From Paracnuella aquatica (GTDB lineage: Bacteria; Bacteroidota; Bacteroidia; Chitinophagales; Chitinophagaceae): a stretch of 64,000 nt of DNA. The translations under genes were made by a program, and so were the position numbers. The DNA is taken from contig NZ_QOWJ01000001.1 of assembly GCF_003332885.2 (NCBI RefSeq), forward strand, positions 620,001-684,000, written 5' to 3'. Below the pieces are notes generated by a model that searched no databases, had not been told where the DNA came from, and saw only the letters and a list, made by a program, of their open reading frames with translations. This document shows positions 9,847-18,544 of the stretch, piece after piece. Numbering within the stretch: the stretch's first letter is position 1; every line of letters starts with the position of its first letter.

Positions 9847-11379
9847 ATGTCGAGAGCAAAGTCCTCGTTTTTAGGCTCCTTAACTTCACAGGCGTTCATG
9901 ATCATTTCCATGCTCATGGCTATGATCACCACACCCCTGGTCCTGAAGTTTTTGGATAAGGAAGAATACGGGCTCTCCACCATTTTGTTCCAGATCGTTA
10001 GTTATCTTTCGCTGCTTGATTTTGGACTGGGCGCCGCTGTGAGCCGTTTTTTGGCCACCACCCGCGGCAACGATGAAGATGCCCAGCACAACATGAACAA
10101 GATTATTTCCACGGCCTTTTATATATATACGGCGTTGGGTGTGCTGGTGTTGATCATCGGGTTAAGCTTTGCGCCGATGATCCCGCGGTTTTTCGACATG
10201 AAGCCCGAACTCCATGGTGTGGCGGTTTCCATTGGTTATACCCTCAGTATTTTTATTGCGCTGCAGTTTCCGCTAAAGGTGTTCAGCAGCATCTTTTTTG
10301 CCCACCAGCGGCTGGTGCTTTCCAACACCATGAGCTTTATTGTAAATATGCTCAACCAGATTTTACCGATTGTTTTCCTGGCTTTTGGTTTGGGCCTATG
10401 GTCGTTTGTAATGACCAATATCATTGGAACGCTCATTTCGGTAACCGTTACCCTGATTTTGCTGCGCAAGTTTTATCCATACCTCCGCATCCGGATCAAG
10501 TTGTTCGACCGTGAGCTGGTTCGCAAGCTTTTTTCCTTTGGCTTTTATATGTTCCTCAACGTCATTGCCGTTTACCTCATCATGTTTACCGACAGGTTTT
10601 TCATCGGTACGCTGGTGTCGCTATCGGTAGTAACCATGTATATGCTAACGGCAAAGATCCCGGAGATTTGCCGCGACCTTATTTTCCGCATCACGGACAA
10701 CACCTACCCTGCACTGGTTGAAATTTCGGAAAAAGAAAACCGCGACCGCTTTGTGCGGGTACACCAAAAGCTGCTCCTGATCACTACCGCATGTGTGATG
10801 GTTGCGGCCTTTATGATCCTGATCTTGAACGAATGGTTCATGGAGCTTTGGGTGGGCGCTTCCTTTTTTGCCGGCACCGAAATATTGCTGCTAACGCTTG
10901 GCCTGATGATCTTGCATTGCATTTTACACGTAAGCTCGGTTTGCCTTAACAGTGCAGGCATTGTAAAAGGCTTTACGCTGGTGTCGGTGGTGGAAGCCGC
11001 CTTCAATGTGGGCCTCACGTTTTGGCTGGGTAAGATGTATGGCATCCAGGGCATTCTGTGGGCCACCATCATTGCCAGTGCACTTACTTCGCTTTGGTAC
11101 GTGCCCCGCACCGCGGTGAAATATATGAACATCAGCATGATGGATTACCTCTGGAAACCATTGCTGTTGCCGCTATTCGCGGTCGGCAGTTTTGGTACAT
11201 TGGTGTACATGGCCAGCAATTACCTGATGAAAGGCATGCCCGTCACTTGGATCAACCTGATTGCGATTGGAACCGTCACGGGATTGCTTTTTGCCCTGTT
11301 TATTTGGTTTGCTTTTCTGAAGAAGGAAATTGTTGAGTTTATGCCCGATAGTATCAAAAGAAAGCTGTTATATTTATAA
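9847..11379 (+). CDS. Polysaccharide flippase, Wzx/MATE-like
   Basis: This integral membrane protein of about 510 residues has some 12-14 hydrophobic segments. It begins with the family-typical stretch SRAKSSFLGSLTSQAFM followed by TPLVLKFLDKEEYGLSTILFQ and DFGLGAAVSRF. Proteins of this MOP-superfamily group flip undecaprenyl-linked oligosaccharides from the cytoplasmic to the periplasmic face. The ATG at 9847 is chosen over the upstream TTG at 9697 because the conserved amphipathic N-terminus starts there and the extra 50 residues look non-coding. It heads the rightward run of glycosyltransferase genes, 17 bp before the next one, and would supply the flipping step for the Wzy-like polymerase at 19791-21047. 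Confidence 0.87.
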   Translation: MSRAKSSFLGSLTSQAFMIISMLMAMITTPLVLKFLDKEEYGLSTILFQIVSYLSLLDFGLGAAVSRFLATTRGNDEDAQHNMNKIISTAFYIYTALGVLVLIIGLSFAPMIPRFFDMKPELHGVAVSIGYTLSIFIALQFPLKVFSSIFFAHQRLVLSNTMSFIVNMLNQILPIVFLAFGLGLWSFVMTNIIGTLISVTVTLILLRKFYPYLRIRIKLFDRELVRKLFSFGFYMFLNVIAVYLIMFTDRFFIGTLVSLSVVTMYMLTAKIPEICRDLIFRITDNTYPALVEISEKENRDRFVRVHQKLLLITTACVMVAAFMILILNEWFMELWVGASFFAGTEILLLTLGLMILHCILHVSSVCLNSAGIVKGFTLVSVVEAAFNVGLTFWLGKMYGIQGILWATIIASALTSLWYVPRTAVKYMNISMMDYLWKPLLLPLFAVGSFGTLVYMASNYLMKGMPVTWINLIAIGTVTGLLFALFIWFAFLKKEIVEFMPDSIKRKLLYL

Positions 11380-11396
11380 AAAATCTGACCCTTTAT

Positions 11397-12296
11397 ATGC
11401 AACCAAAGGTTTCAGTATTGATACCGTGTTACAACGCTGCTGCTTTTATTGACGAATCGATTCAAAGTGTATTGGACCAGACCTTTACAGATTTTGAATT
11501 AATCATTGTGGACAACGCATCGGACGATGCGACGCCGCAATTGGTGGCGAAATATTGCACCCATCCCCGTGTGCAGTACTTCCGCAACAGGGTAAACATC
11601 GGGATGTCGGGCAATTTCAACCGGTGTTTGACACTGGCGAAAGGCATGTACATCAAGTTCCTGATGGCCGACGATAAGTTTCATCCGCATTTACTGGAGC
11701 GCTTTGTGGAAGTGCTGGATAACAACCCGGACGTGGCGCTGGTAACATCCTATCGCTATCTCCTAACCGAAAAGGGAACGACCAAAGTTTTTGAAACGCC
11801 TTTTGCAGGCCTGCAGGAAGGCAAAAAGATCATTTACTCAACCCTGAACGACTGGAACTGGATTGGAGAACCAACCACAGTGATGTTCCGTAGTAAGAAC
11901 CTCGACCTGGGCCTGTTCAATCCCGAATATCATTATTATCTCGATTGGGATATGTGGCTGCGCCACCTCGCGGTTGGCGATTGTTATTTTGTACCCGAGC
12001 CCCTGTCCTATTTCCGCATGCACGGATCGCAAACATCCAATAAAATAAAACAAAACTATAGCTTGTATTTCGAGGAGTATCGTTTTTTTAAATCCATCAA
12101 AACGGTAAAACCTTATTATATAAAAGACACGGCATACAACCCCAAAGCCCAGATCAAAAACAAATCGTTTACACTCGTAAAGATTGGTTTAAAGTTGTTG
12201 TGCAAATTGAAAGTGCGGCAATGGCAGGTAGCGTATGTGGCGCTGCGCACCGGTTGGAAAGATGCGCTGATACCGGACCGGTTGCGACTGCATTAA
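11397..12296 (+). CDS. Glycosyltransferase family 2 (tandem copy 1)
   Basis: This 299-residue GT-A enzyme starts directly at the fold (KVSVLIPCYNAAAFIDESI). It has VDNASDD at about 38-44, the DXD-like ADD at 91-93, and a DWDMWLRHLAVGDC acceptor-site segment. It probably transfers one sugar to the growing lipid-linked repeat unit in the cytoplasm. It follows the flippase by 17 bp. The next gene encodes a very similar protein with the same FLM.DDKFHP and DWDMWLRHLAVGDCY stretches, so the two look like a tandem duplication followed by divergence, mainly in the C-terminal 70 residues. Confidence 0.88.
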   Translation: MQPKVSVLIPCYNAAAFIDESIQSVLDQTFTDFELIIVDNASDDATPQLVAKYCTHPRVQYFRNRVNIGMSGNFNRCLTLAKGMYIKFLMADDKFHPHLLERFVEVLDNNPDVALVTSYRYLLTEKGTTKVFETPFAGLQEGKKIIYSTLNDWNWIGEPTTVMFRSKNLDLGLFNPEYHYYLDWDMWLRHLAVGDCYFVPEPLSYFRMHGSQTSNKIKQNYSLYFEEYRFFKSIKTVKPYYIKDTAYNPKAQIKNKSFTLVKIGLKLLCKLKVRQWQVAYVALRTGWKDALIPDRLRLH

Positions 12297-12387
12297 CTCT
12301 TGATCAACCGGTGCAATGTTTTGATACAAAGTGAAGTGCACTTGTTAGTGCCATAATCTTTACAAAAGTTCGTGGGCATAATTTTTA

Positions 12388-12395
12388 TACATTTG
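12388..12395 (+). promoter_or_regulatory. Putative Bacteroidota -7 promoter box
   Basis: TACATTTG fits the Bacteroidota -7 consensus TAnnTTTG. It lies in the 232-bp gap between the two GT2 genes and could give the second half of the run its own promoter. No clear TTG is found at -33, so support is moderate. Confidence 0.4.
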
Positions 12396-12528
12396 TGCCG
12401 CAACGATTTACAGCGTACTTCTTTAATATCCTCAGTTGCGCTTCGCAACAAAAGCCTGCACTCCAATTTCCGGGCAAACCGAAACAGTTACCAACATTAA
12501 TCCCGACTGGCGATAATAGCCCTACGTT

Positions 12529-13464
12529 ATGAAGCTACAAGAACCCTTAGTTTCTGTATTGGTGCCCACTTATAATAGTGCGGCTTTTTTGGAAGAAGCC
12601 ATTGAAAGCGTGCTGGCGCAAACTTATACCAACTTCGAATTACTGATTGTCGACAACCAATCGACCGACAACACGCAAGAGCTGGTGCAGCAATACCTTT
12701 CTGACCCTCGGGTCCAGTACCACCTCAACGAAAAAAACCTGGGGATGGTGGGCAACTTCAATCGTTGCCTCGAACTGGCACAGGGCAAGTACATCAAGTT
12801 CTTGATGTCGGATGATAAATTTCACCCGGAGATTCTGGAGAAATTTGTGGCCGTGATGGAAGCGCACCCCAATGTTTCGCTGGTTACATCCGACCGCGGC
12901 ATTTTTGGCGCAGTGAATTACACCTGGGTGTTACCGTTTCACCACCTGCAGGCCGGCAAAATGGTTATTGCGGATAATTTGAAAAGCGTAAACTGGCTGG
13001 GCGAACCGACCACGGTGATGATCCGCAAAGCCAACATGTTTGTGGGCCCGTTTAATCCGGAGTTTCATTACCTCACTGATTGGGATATGTGGCTGCGGCA
13101 CCTGGCGGTGGGCGACTGTTATATTGTGCCCGGAGTGTATTCTTATTTCCGGATACACGCCAACCAGTCCACCAAGCAGATCATGCAAAACATCGGCAAT
13201 TATATCGAAGAATACCGTTTTTATAAAAACATACAAAAGCACAACAAGCTGCAGCTCGATCTGCAGGAAATAAAAATGGACCGGCTGGTTTCTGTAAAGG
13301 CCTTGTTTTGCTCCAAGGTGATTATCAAAGGCGTGCTGTCGCGGAAATTGAAGAAAAACTGGAAGCTGATGGCGCAGGCATTTCAAATCATTCGCAAGGA
13401 ACATGTGCCCTTACACTTGTATTTGAAGCTGTTTAGCAAAAAAAGATTGAGTGAAATTTACTAA
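12529..13464 (+). CDS. Glycosyltransferase family 2 (tandem copy 2)
   Basis: This 311-residue GT-A enzyme is a paralogue of the preceding gene product. The fold begins at LVSVLVPTYNSAAFLEEAI. VDNQSTDNT lies at about 41-49, SDD at 94-96, and TDWDMWLRHLAVGDC at about 184-198. The C-terminal 80 residues are basic and differ from copy 1. It probably adds a chemically similar but separate residue to the repeat unit (inference). A 232-bp gap with its own -7-like box precedes it, so it may be transcribed both by readthrough and from its own promoter. Confidence 0.88.
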   Translation: MKLQEPLVSVLVPTYNSAAFLEEAIESVLAQTYTNFELLIVDNQSTDNTQELVQQYLSDPRVQYHLNEKNLGMVGNFNRCLELAQGKYIKFLMSDDKFHPEILEKFVAVMEAHPNVSLVTSDRGIFGAVNYTWVLPFHHLQAGKMVIADNLKSVNWLGEPTTVMIRKANMFVGPFNPEFHYLTDWDMWLRHLAVGDCYIVPGVYSYFRIHANQSTKQIMQNIGNYIEEYRFYKNIQKHNKLQLDLQEIKMDRLVSVKALFCSKVIIKGVLSRKLKKNWKLMAQAFQIIRKEHVPLHLYLKLFSKKRLSEIY

Positions 13465-13578
13465 ACAGGACAATCAGGCAGGCTTATTGTTTATAGTGGA
13501 GGTTGTTAAGCTGAGGTTGAACAAGTGAAACCCGAAAATAGCGCACCACGATTGCATTAAAACCTATGAGCAAGATGT

Positions 13579-14106
13579 ATGCAGGATTTAAAAATGGTAA
13601 TATCTAAGGCGGCCAAAGCCAGGGCCTGGGTATTATTTATTTTTTACCTTTTCTTGTTAAGCTGGTTTCTTTTTGTAAGTGTTGGCGGAACGGTGCGGGA
13701 CGAATATTTCGACAAGCGCATTGTGCATTGGGTACCCATGAAACATACCTACCAAACCTTATCCATCATCATCAGTGGCAATTTTGGTGCGGAAAACAAA
13801 GTGGGCTACACCTACTTGGCTTTTCGCAATATAATCGGCAACATCCTGTTATTCATGCCATTTGGTTTTTTGGCGCCCATTATACTGCCCATTGTCAGAA
13901 GCTTAAAAGGGATTATGTTGTTCACCGGTGCATTTAGCTTGATGGCGGAACTGATTCAGTTTGTATTAAAAATTGGTGTATTCGATATCGACGATGTAAT
14001 TTTCAACCTGATTGGCGGAACTTTGGGATATCTATGCCTTTATGGTTTTAGGAATTTGCTGTTTCGAGATCATGTATCGAAAGATCTAAATGGTGAAGCG
14101 TTTTAA
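13579..14106 (+). CDS. VanZ-like family membrane protein
   Basis: This 175-residue protein has four or five hydrophobic segments and the VanZ-like pattern: RNIIGNILLFMPFGFLAP at about 83-100 and a late AELIQFVLKIGVFDIDDVIFNLIGGTLGY segment. VanZ of the vancomycin operon gives low-level teicoplanin resistance. Homologues are common in exopolysaccharide loci of Bacteroidota, but their biochemical role is not established. It is placed between glycosyltransferase genes, which suggests an accessory membrane role in glycan export or cell-envelope adaptation (inference). The ATG at 13579 is used, with another Met at residue 6. Confidence 0.8.
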   Translation: MQDLKMVISKAAKARAWVLFIFYLFLLSWFLFVSVGGTVRDEYFDKRIVHWVPMKHTYQTLSIIISGNFGAENKVGYTYLAFRNIIGNILLFMPFGFLAPIILPIVRSLKGIMLFTGAFSLMAELIQFVLKIGVFDIDDVIFNLIGGTLGYLCLYGFRNLLFRDHVSKDLNGEAF

Positions 14107-14170
14107 AACGGCGCTAAATTAATGTCGAAAAAATACAAATAGTGCGGTGGTTCAATAGAACATCCTCCTT

Positions 14171-15169
14171 ATGAGTAGTGTAACATTTAATTTCTTGATC
14201 AATTGCAGCGATGCTGAAATCGCCGGCTTCGAACGGCTTAACATTCCGCCCGGTGAGGATATTCCGCTGGATTTAATTGATACCTGGAATATTGAATGGT
14301 GCTGGAGCATTCAAACCTATTTGTTGCTAAAGGCCCGTAAAAACCTGCGTGTTACTTGCTCCAACAAATTGATGGATGGCGTAATTAACATCGTGCACTC
14401 AACGCAGTTGTATGAGTTGGGTGGGGATAGTGCTAAATTTATTGTTTGTACCCAGGCCGACTTTCCGCGGCGGCCCTGGGCGCATTATCATATTGTGCAA
14501 AATAAGGCGCAGTTGGAAAGCGCCTGTGCTTATATTCCGCATTGGATTCAGCCTTACCTGGTTAAACGCGATGCGGCACGCAGCGGCGTAAAAACCGTTG
14601 CTTATGTAGGCCAGATTTGGAACGGAAACCTTGCAGGTTCGGTAGAAGAATGGCAGGAGTTGTTCAGGCCGCATGGACTTGAATTCATTACCCGTGAAAA
14701 CGGCGCCTGGAATGACATGAGTGGCATTGACGTGGCTATTGGCATCCGAAGTTTTGACACAAACCCACACAACACCAAGCCACCAAGTAAATTGATCAAT
14801 GCATGGCATGCACGGATCCCGTTCATCGGCGGCTACGATTCGGCCTTTAGCCAGGTGGGCGTTCCGGGTGAAGATTACCTGCTGGCTAAATCGCAGGAAG
14901 AAGTGCTAGCCGCGGTATTGAAATTGAAATGGGATACAAAACTATACGAACAACTGGTGACCAACGGACTGAAGAAAGCAGTGATGTACACCAACGGACA
15001 TATTGGAACCATTTGGGAAGAAGTCCTCACAGGCCCGGTGTATGAAAGATTTGTGCAGTGGCAGTCAAGGCCCACTTTTGAAAAAGCAAGGTTCAAAACC
15101 CTGTTGGGCATTGGTCAACTGGAACGCAGATCCAAAGCCTTAGTAAAAAAAATAGTTCAAACACCCTAA
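14171..15169 (+). CDS. Glycosyltransferase-like protein of unknown family
   Basis: The 332-residue protein has no signal peptide or membrane segment. I cannot assign a family with confidence. The second half resembles a GT-B C-terminal nucleotide-binding domain: a VAYVGQIWNG strand-loop at about 142-151, GIDVAIGIRSF at about 184-194, then KPPSKLINAWHARIPFIGGYDSAF and EDYLLAKSQEEVLAAV. In GT-B enzymes this corresponds to the donor-binding surface and the 'no claim to a fixed position' loop. The N-terminal half is acidic and tryptophan-rich. It sits between VanZ-like and GT8 genes, so a glycosyl- or glycerophospho-transfer role is plausible but unproven. Confidence 0.6.
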   Translation: MSSVTFNFLINCSDAEIAGFERLNIPPGEDIPLDLIDTWNIEWCWSIQTYLLLKARKNLRVTCSNKLMDGVINIVHSTQLYELGGDSAKFIVCTQADFPRRPWAHYHIVQNKAQLESACAYIPHWIQPYLVKRDAARSGVKTVAYVGQIWNGNLAGSVEEWQELFRPHGLEFITRENGAWNDMSGIDVAIGIRSFDTNPHNTKPPSKLINAWHARIPFIGGYDSAFSQVGVPGEDYLLAKSQEEVLAAVLKLKWDTKLYEQLVTNGLKKAVMYTNGHIGTIWEEVLTGPVYERFVQWQSRPTFEKARFKTLLGIGQLERRSKALVKKIVQTP

Positions 15170-15223
15170 CCCTAATAAACAGTGCAACCCGGATTTTTTC
15201 TGATCCGGGTAAAAAGACAAGAA

Positions 15224-16129
15224 ATGGAAACACAAGACAAGCAAATACATTTGGCGCTGGCTTTTGACCAAAATTTCATCACGCCGTTCTATGTTTTGCT
15301 GACCTCAATTTTTGAAAATAATAAGGAAAGCAATTTTGCATTGCACACCATTGCGTCCGGTGTGGATGCAGCGGAACTAAATGAGATCGCGGCTTTTGTA
15401 CAACAAAACAATTCGCAAATTCACTACTACACCATCGATGCCAGCCAGGTTGATAATTTTGTAATCCCTGAAAATTCACACTTCTCTCCTGCCACCTATT
15501 ACCGCCTGTTTTTCCCGGCTCTTGTTCCAAAGCATATTGAAAAACTTTTGTACATCGATACCGACACTATTGTAATTGGCAAGCTGTCGCAACTATACAA
15601 TACCGACATCAGCCAATATCCGGTGGCAGCGGTGCTAGATGAAGTAATGCCCGCCCGGCCCGAACTGGGTATTCCAAAAGATGGCCAGTGCTTCAATGCA
15701 GGTATCCTGCTGATGAACCTGCCGCAGTGGCGCAGCCAGCGGGTATCGGAAAGAGCGATTGCATTTTTAAATGAATTTCCCGAAAAAATTCAATGGGTGG
15801 ACCAGGATGCACTCAATGCAATTTTGATTGGCAACTGGTATCATTTGCCCACCCGCTACAACCTGACGTTTTACAACATTCCGAAAAAGCTGAAGAAAAA
15901 AGACATTGCGGCTTTCCTGGAAGACAAGGTGATCATTCATTATACCACGCAACACAAGCCTTGGATATTGGGTTGTGCAAACCGGCTCAGGTTTTTGTAC
16001 GAAGAGTACTTTGATAAATCGCCGCGGGCCAAGCAGCCAATGTATCTTGATTTCAAAGTGCCGTCGCTGCTGCGGCATACCCGTACCCGGTTCAAGGAAT
16101 TTTTAATTGATTATACCAGTTTGGTTTGA
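15224..16129 (+). CDS. Glycosyltransferase family 8 (LgtC-like)
   Basis: This is a retaining GT-A enzyme of the LgtC/GT8 family, which in known members uses UDP-galactose or UDP-glucose. It shows IHLALAFDQNFITP at the start, YYRLFFPAL at 92-100, the metal-binding DTD at 112-114 in LLYIDTDTIVIGKL, FNAGILLMNL, WVDQDALNAI and a late HYTTQHKPW, matching the family's H...KPW end. The ATG at 15224 (METQDKQ) is preferred to the upstream GTG at 15182 because homology begins just after it. It lies in the rightward glycosyltransferase run. Confidence 0.88.
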   Translation: METQDKQIHLALAFDQNFITPFYVLLTSIFENNKESNFALHTIASGVDAAELNEIAAFVQQNNSQIHYYTIDASQVDNFVIPENSHFSPATYYRLFFPALVPKHIEKLLYIDTDTIVIGKLSQLYNTDISQYPVAAVLDEVMPARPELGIPKDGQCFNAGILLMNLPQWRSQRVSERAIAFLNEFPEKIQWVDQDALNAILIGNWYHLPTRYNLTFYNIPKKLKKKDIAAFLEDKVIIHYTTQHKPWILGCANRLRFLYEEYFDKSPRAKQPMYLDFKVPSLLRHTRTRFKEFLIDYTSLV

Positions 16130-16183
16130 TTAAATAAAGCCTGCTTAATCGACCAAATAAATGCGGTCATTAATTTACCTATC

Positions 16184-17326
16184 ATGAACATTCTTTTTTA
16201 TTCCCGGGGTTTTGCTCCCATTGGCGGAATAGAAACATTATATAAAAACCTGGCAGTTTTCCTGCAATCAAAAGGGCATCACTGCAGCCTTTTGTATTGG
16301 GGTGCACCTAACCCATTGTTGCGTTCGATTGAAGCCGCAGACGTGCAGATCATCCGATCTTTTTGGCAATGGGGCTGCCGGTGGAATGTTCCTGACTGGG
16401 TGATGTTGCCACAAGGAATGAAGGAAGTAAAAAAGGCCGACATTGTTGTGTTTGGTAATGCCATTCCATCAAAGATGTTGGCGCCGCTGCGCAAAAGTGC
16501 AGGGCCGCACACCAAGTTTGTGTTTATTACACCTTACCGGCCCACGCCACCACAACAGGCGGCCGACAGGGCTGAAGCATTGCAGATGCTGCAGTTGTTT
16601 GATCATGTAATGGTGCAGGCCGGGGCATTTGAAGGCGACCTACGCGAAATTGGTTATAAGGGAGCCGTGAATGTGTTGCCATATCTTACCCAGGAGCCGG
16701 CAGCGGTGGCACCTTTCCCAAAAAATGACGTGATTCAATTGGGCTTTTTAGGACGCCTGGTTGAAGACAAAAACATTCCGCTGTTGCTACAGTCGTTCAA
16801 GGTGTACCGCACTTTGTTGCAACAGCAAAAAACGCATCTGCAACTGTTTGGTACCGGCCACCTGCAAGCCGAAATGGAAACGCTTACCGACAGTCTTGGA
16901 CTAAAAGAGCATGTAACTTTTCATGGCGGCATCAACAACGAAAAGGTGATGGATGCCGTTGCTTCCTGCCACTTGTTTGCATTTAGTTCAAACATCGAGG
17001 GGCAGTGCCTGGCAGCATTGGAAATATTGAGTTGCGGCCGGCCAATTGTCGCCACCGAAGCCGGTGCATTCCCTGAAATTCTTTCCGATACACGATTGGG
17101 CCAACTGGTGCCGCAAGCCAACCCAGAAAAGTTTGGCGCCGCATTGTACGATGTAACACAGCGCATCTTGCAAAAAGACATTACGGAACAATCAGTGCGT
17201 GAAAGCTACAATTTGCGGTTTAGCGCCAGCAAAATAGCGCTCCAGTATGAAGCGCTATTTAAACAAATATCCGGTGAATCGAAAGCGGCAAGTGGGCAAA
17301 AGAAATCTGTTGTTTCTAAACAATAA
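16184..17326 (+). CDS. Glycosyltransferase family 4
   Basis: This 380-residue GT-B retaining enzyme has an N-terminal Rossmann half beginning ILFYSRGFAPIGGIETLYKNLA, with the glycine loop typical of GT4. The C-terminal half has LGFLGRLVEDKNIPLLLQSF and the donor-site EX7E pair E272/E280 in IEGQCLAALEILSCGRPIVAT. It likely transfers a sugar onto the lipid-linked repeat unit. It is the last gene of the rightward run and converges on a leftward GT4 gene only 42 bp away, with no obvious terminator between them. Confidence 0.88.
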   Translation: MNILFYSRGFAPIGGIETLYKNLAVFLQSKGHHCSLLYWGAPNPLLRSIEAADVQIIRSFWQWGCRWNVPDWVMLPQGMKEVKKADIVVFGNAIPSKMLAPLRKSAGPHTKFVFITPYRPTPPQQAADRAEALQMLQLFDHVMVQAGAFEGDLREIGYKGAVNVLPYLTQEPAAVAPFPKNDVIQLGFLGRLVEDKNIPLLLQSFKVYRTLLQQQKTHLQLFGTGHLQAEMETLTDSLGLKEHVTFHGGINNEKVMDAVASCHLFAFSSNIEGQCLAALEILSCGRPIVATEAGAFPEILSDTRLGQLVPQANPEKFGAALYDVTQRILQKDITEQSVRESYNLRFSASKIALQYEALFKQISGESKAASGQKKSVVSKQ

Positions 17327-17368
17327 CGTGTTCATTTTAGATCAACGAAGGCGTAAATTTTACTTCAT

Positions 17369-18544
17369 TTATTTCAGCCGCACATGCTGCGGCATTGGCC
17401 CATTGTTGCTGATCCATCGGTAAACATCCAGTAATTCCTGCGCAACATTTGACCAAACAAATTTGCGCTGTACCAGGTCATAACCGGCCGCACCCATCGC
17501 TGCCAAAGCATCGCTCTGCATCGTTGTCGTTTGGATTATACCTTCTGCTATGCTTTGCTCCTCGGGTTTAATTTCAATGGCAGCACCATGCGCAAATCCT
17601 TCGGGCAGGTTGCAATGGTTTGTGATCAGCACAGGCAATTGATACGACCATGCTTCCAACACAACCATCGGCAGGCCTTCGCTGAATGAAGGAAGGATGA
17701 ACGCATCGGCATGTGCAAATGCGTTTTGTTTGTCCCTGTTAAACTGCGGGCCTAAGAAGAAAAGATCATTTTGCAATTGCAATGTGCCTGCAAGTTGCTT
17801 GAGTTCCTGTTCATATCCACCCTGGTCCCACCCAACTATTGCCAGCGCCCAATCTTTCATTGCTACAGGTTGCGTATCGATAGCCTTTTTCCAGGCAATG
17901 ACTAAGTTGGTTAAGCCTTTTTTCGGATGAATTCTTCCGAGGTATAACATCACTTTTTTACCGGCTGGAATAACGTCAGCCCAAATCGGTTTTTCGGCCT
18001 TAATGGCCGCAACATCCTGCGGTAAGTCCACACCATTCGGTATCATGCACACCGGGTTTTTCAGGCCCAGCCCGCGTATGTCTGCGTATTCCTGTTCGTT
18101 GAAGGCTTGCAGGCAAGCTGCCTTATTCAAAGCTGCTTGTTCATACAGCAGGCGTGCTATTTGTTTTTTGTATTTCGAGTTGTTAATCGCCCATTTATCT
18201 AACATGCCATGCACAGTAGTTAGATAAGGCTTGCCGCCTTTTAGCGCAGCATACGAAGGATATTGCCAGATGCCATGCAAATGAATGGCATCAGCAGTGC
18301 TGCTTTTTACGGCGCTTAAAAGTTTGGGCGAATAGCCAATTGCTTTGGGCCCGATGGTAGGAAAAGTTTGCGGTTGCAGCGGCTGCCATAAGGGCAAGGC
18401 CTTTTCCGTTTGTGCATCTTCCAGTCCCATTACCGAAACATCTACACCGGGCATGGCTGCCAGGCTTTGGGCAACCCTGCGTTTTACTTCCGTTACACCG
18501 CCCCCCAAATTAGAAATAGTGGAACTCAATAATAAAACCTTCAT
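17369..18544 (-). CDS. Glycosyltransferase family 4
   Basis: This 391-residue GT-B enzyme has an N-terminal glycine-rich acceptor loop (SNLGGGVTEVKRRVAQSL), a central YLGRIHPKKGLTNLV and the donor-site motif SEGLPMVVLEAWSYQLPVL containing E-x7-E. It is the last gene of the ten-gene leftward polysaccharide operon. Its start codon overlaps the stop of the preceding gene by 4 bp (ATGA), so the two are translationally coupled. Confidence 0.88.
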   Translation of the reverse strand: MKVLLLSSTISNLGGGVTEVKRRVAQSLAAMPGVDVSVMGLEDAQTEKALPLWQPLQPQTFPTIGPKAIGYSPKLLSAVKSSTADAIHLHGIWQYPSYAALKGGKPYLTTVHGMLDKWAINNSKYKKQIARLLYEQAALNKAACLQAFNEQEYADIRGLGLKNPVCMIPNGVDLPQDVAAIKAEKPIWADVIPAGKKVMLYLGRIHPKKGLTNLVIAWKKAIDTQPVAMKDWALAIVGWDQGGYEQELKQLAGTLQLQNDLFFLGPQFNRDKQNAFAHADAFILPSFSEGLPMVVLEAWSYQLPVLITNHCNLPEGFAHGAAIEIKPEEQSIAEGIIQTTTMQSDALAAMGAAGYDLVQRKFVWSNVAQELLDVYRWISNNGPMPQHVRLK

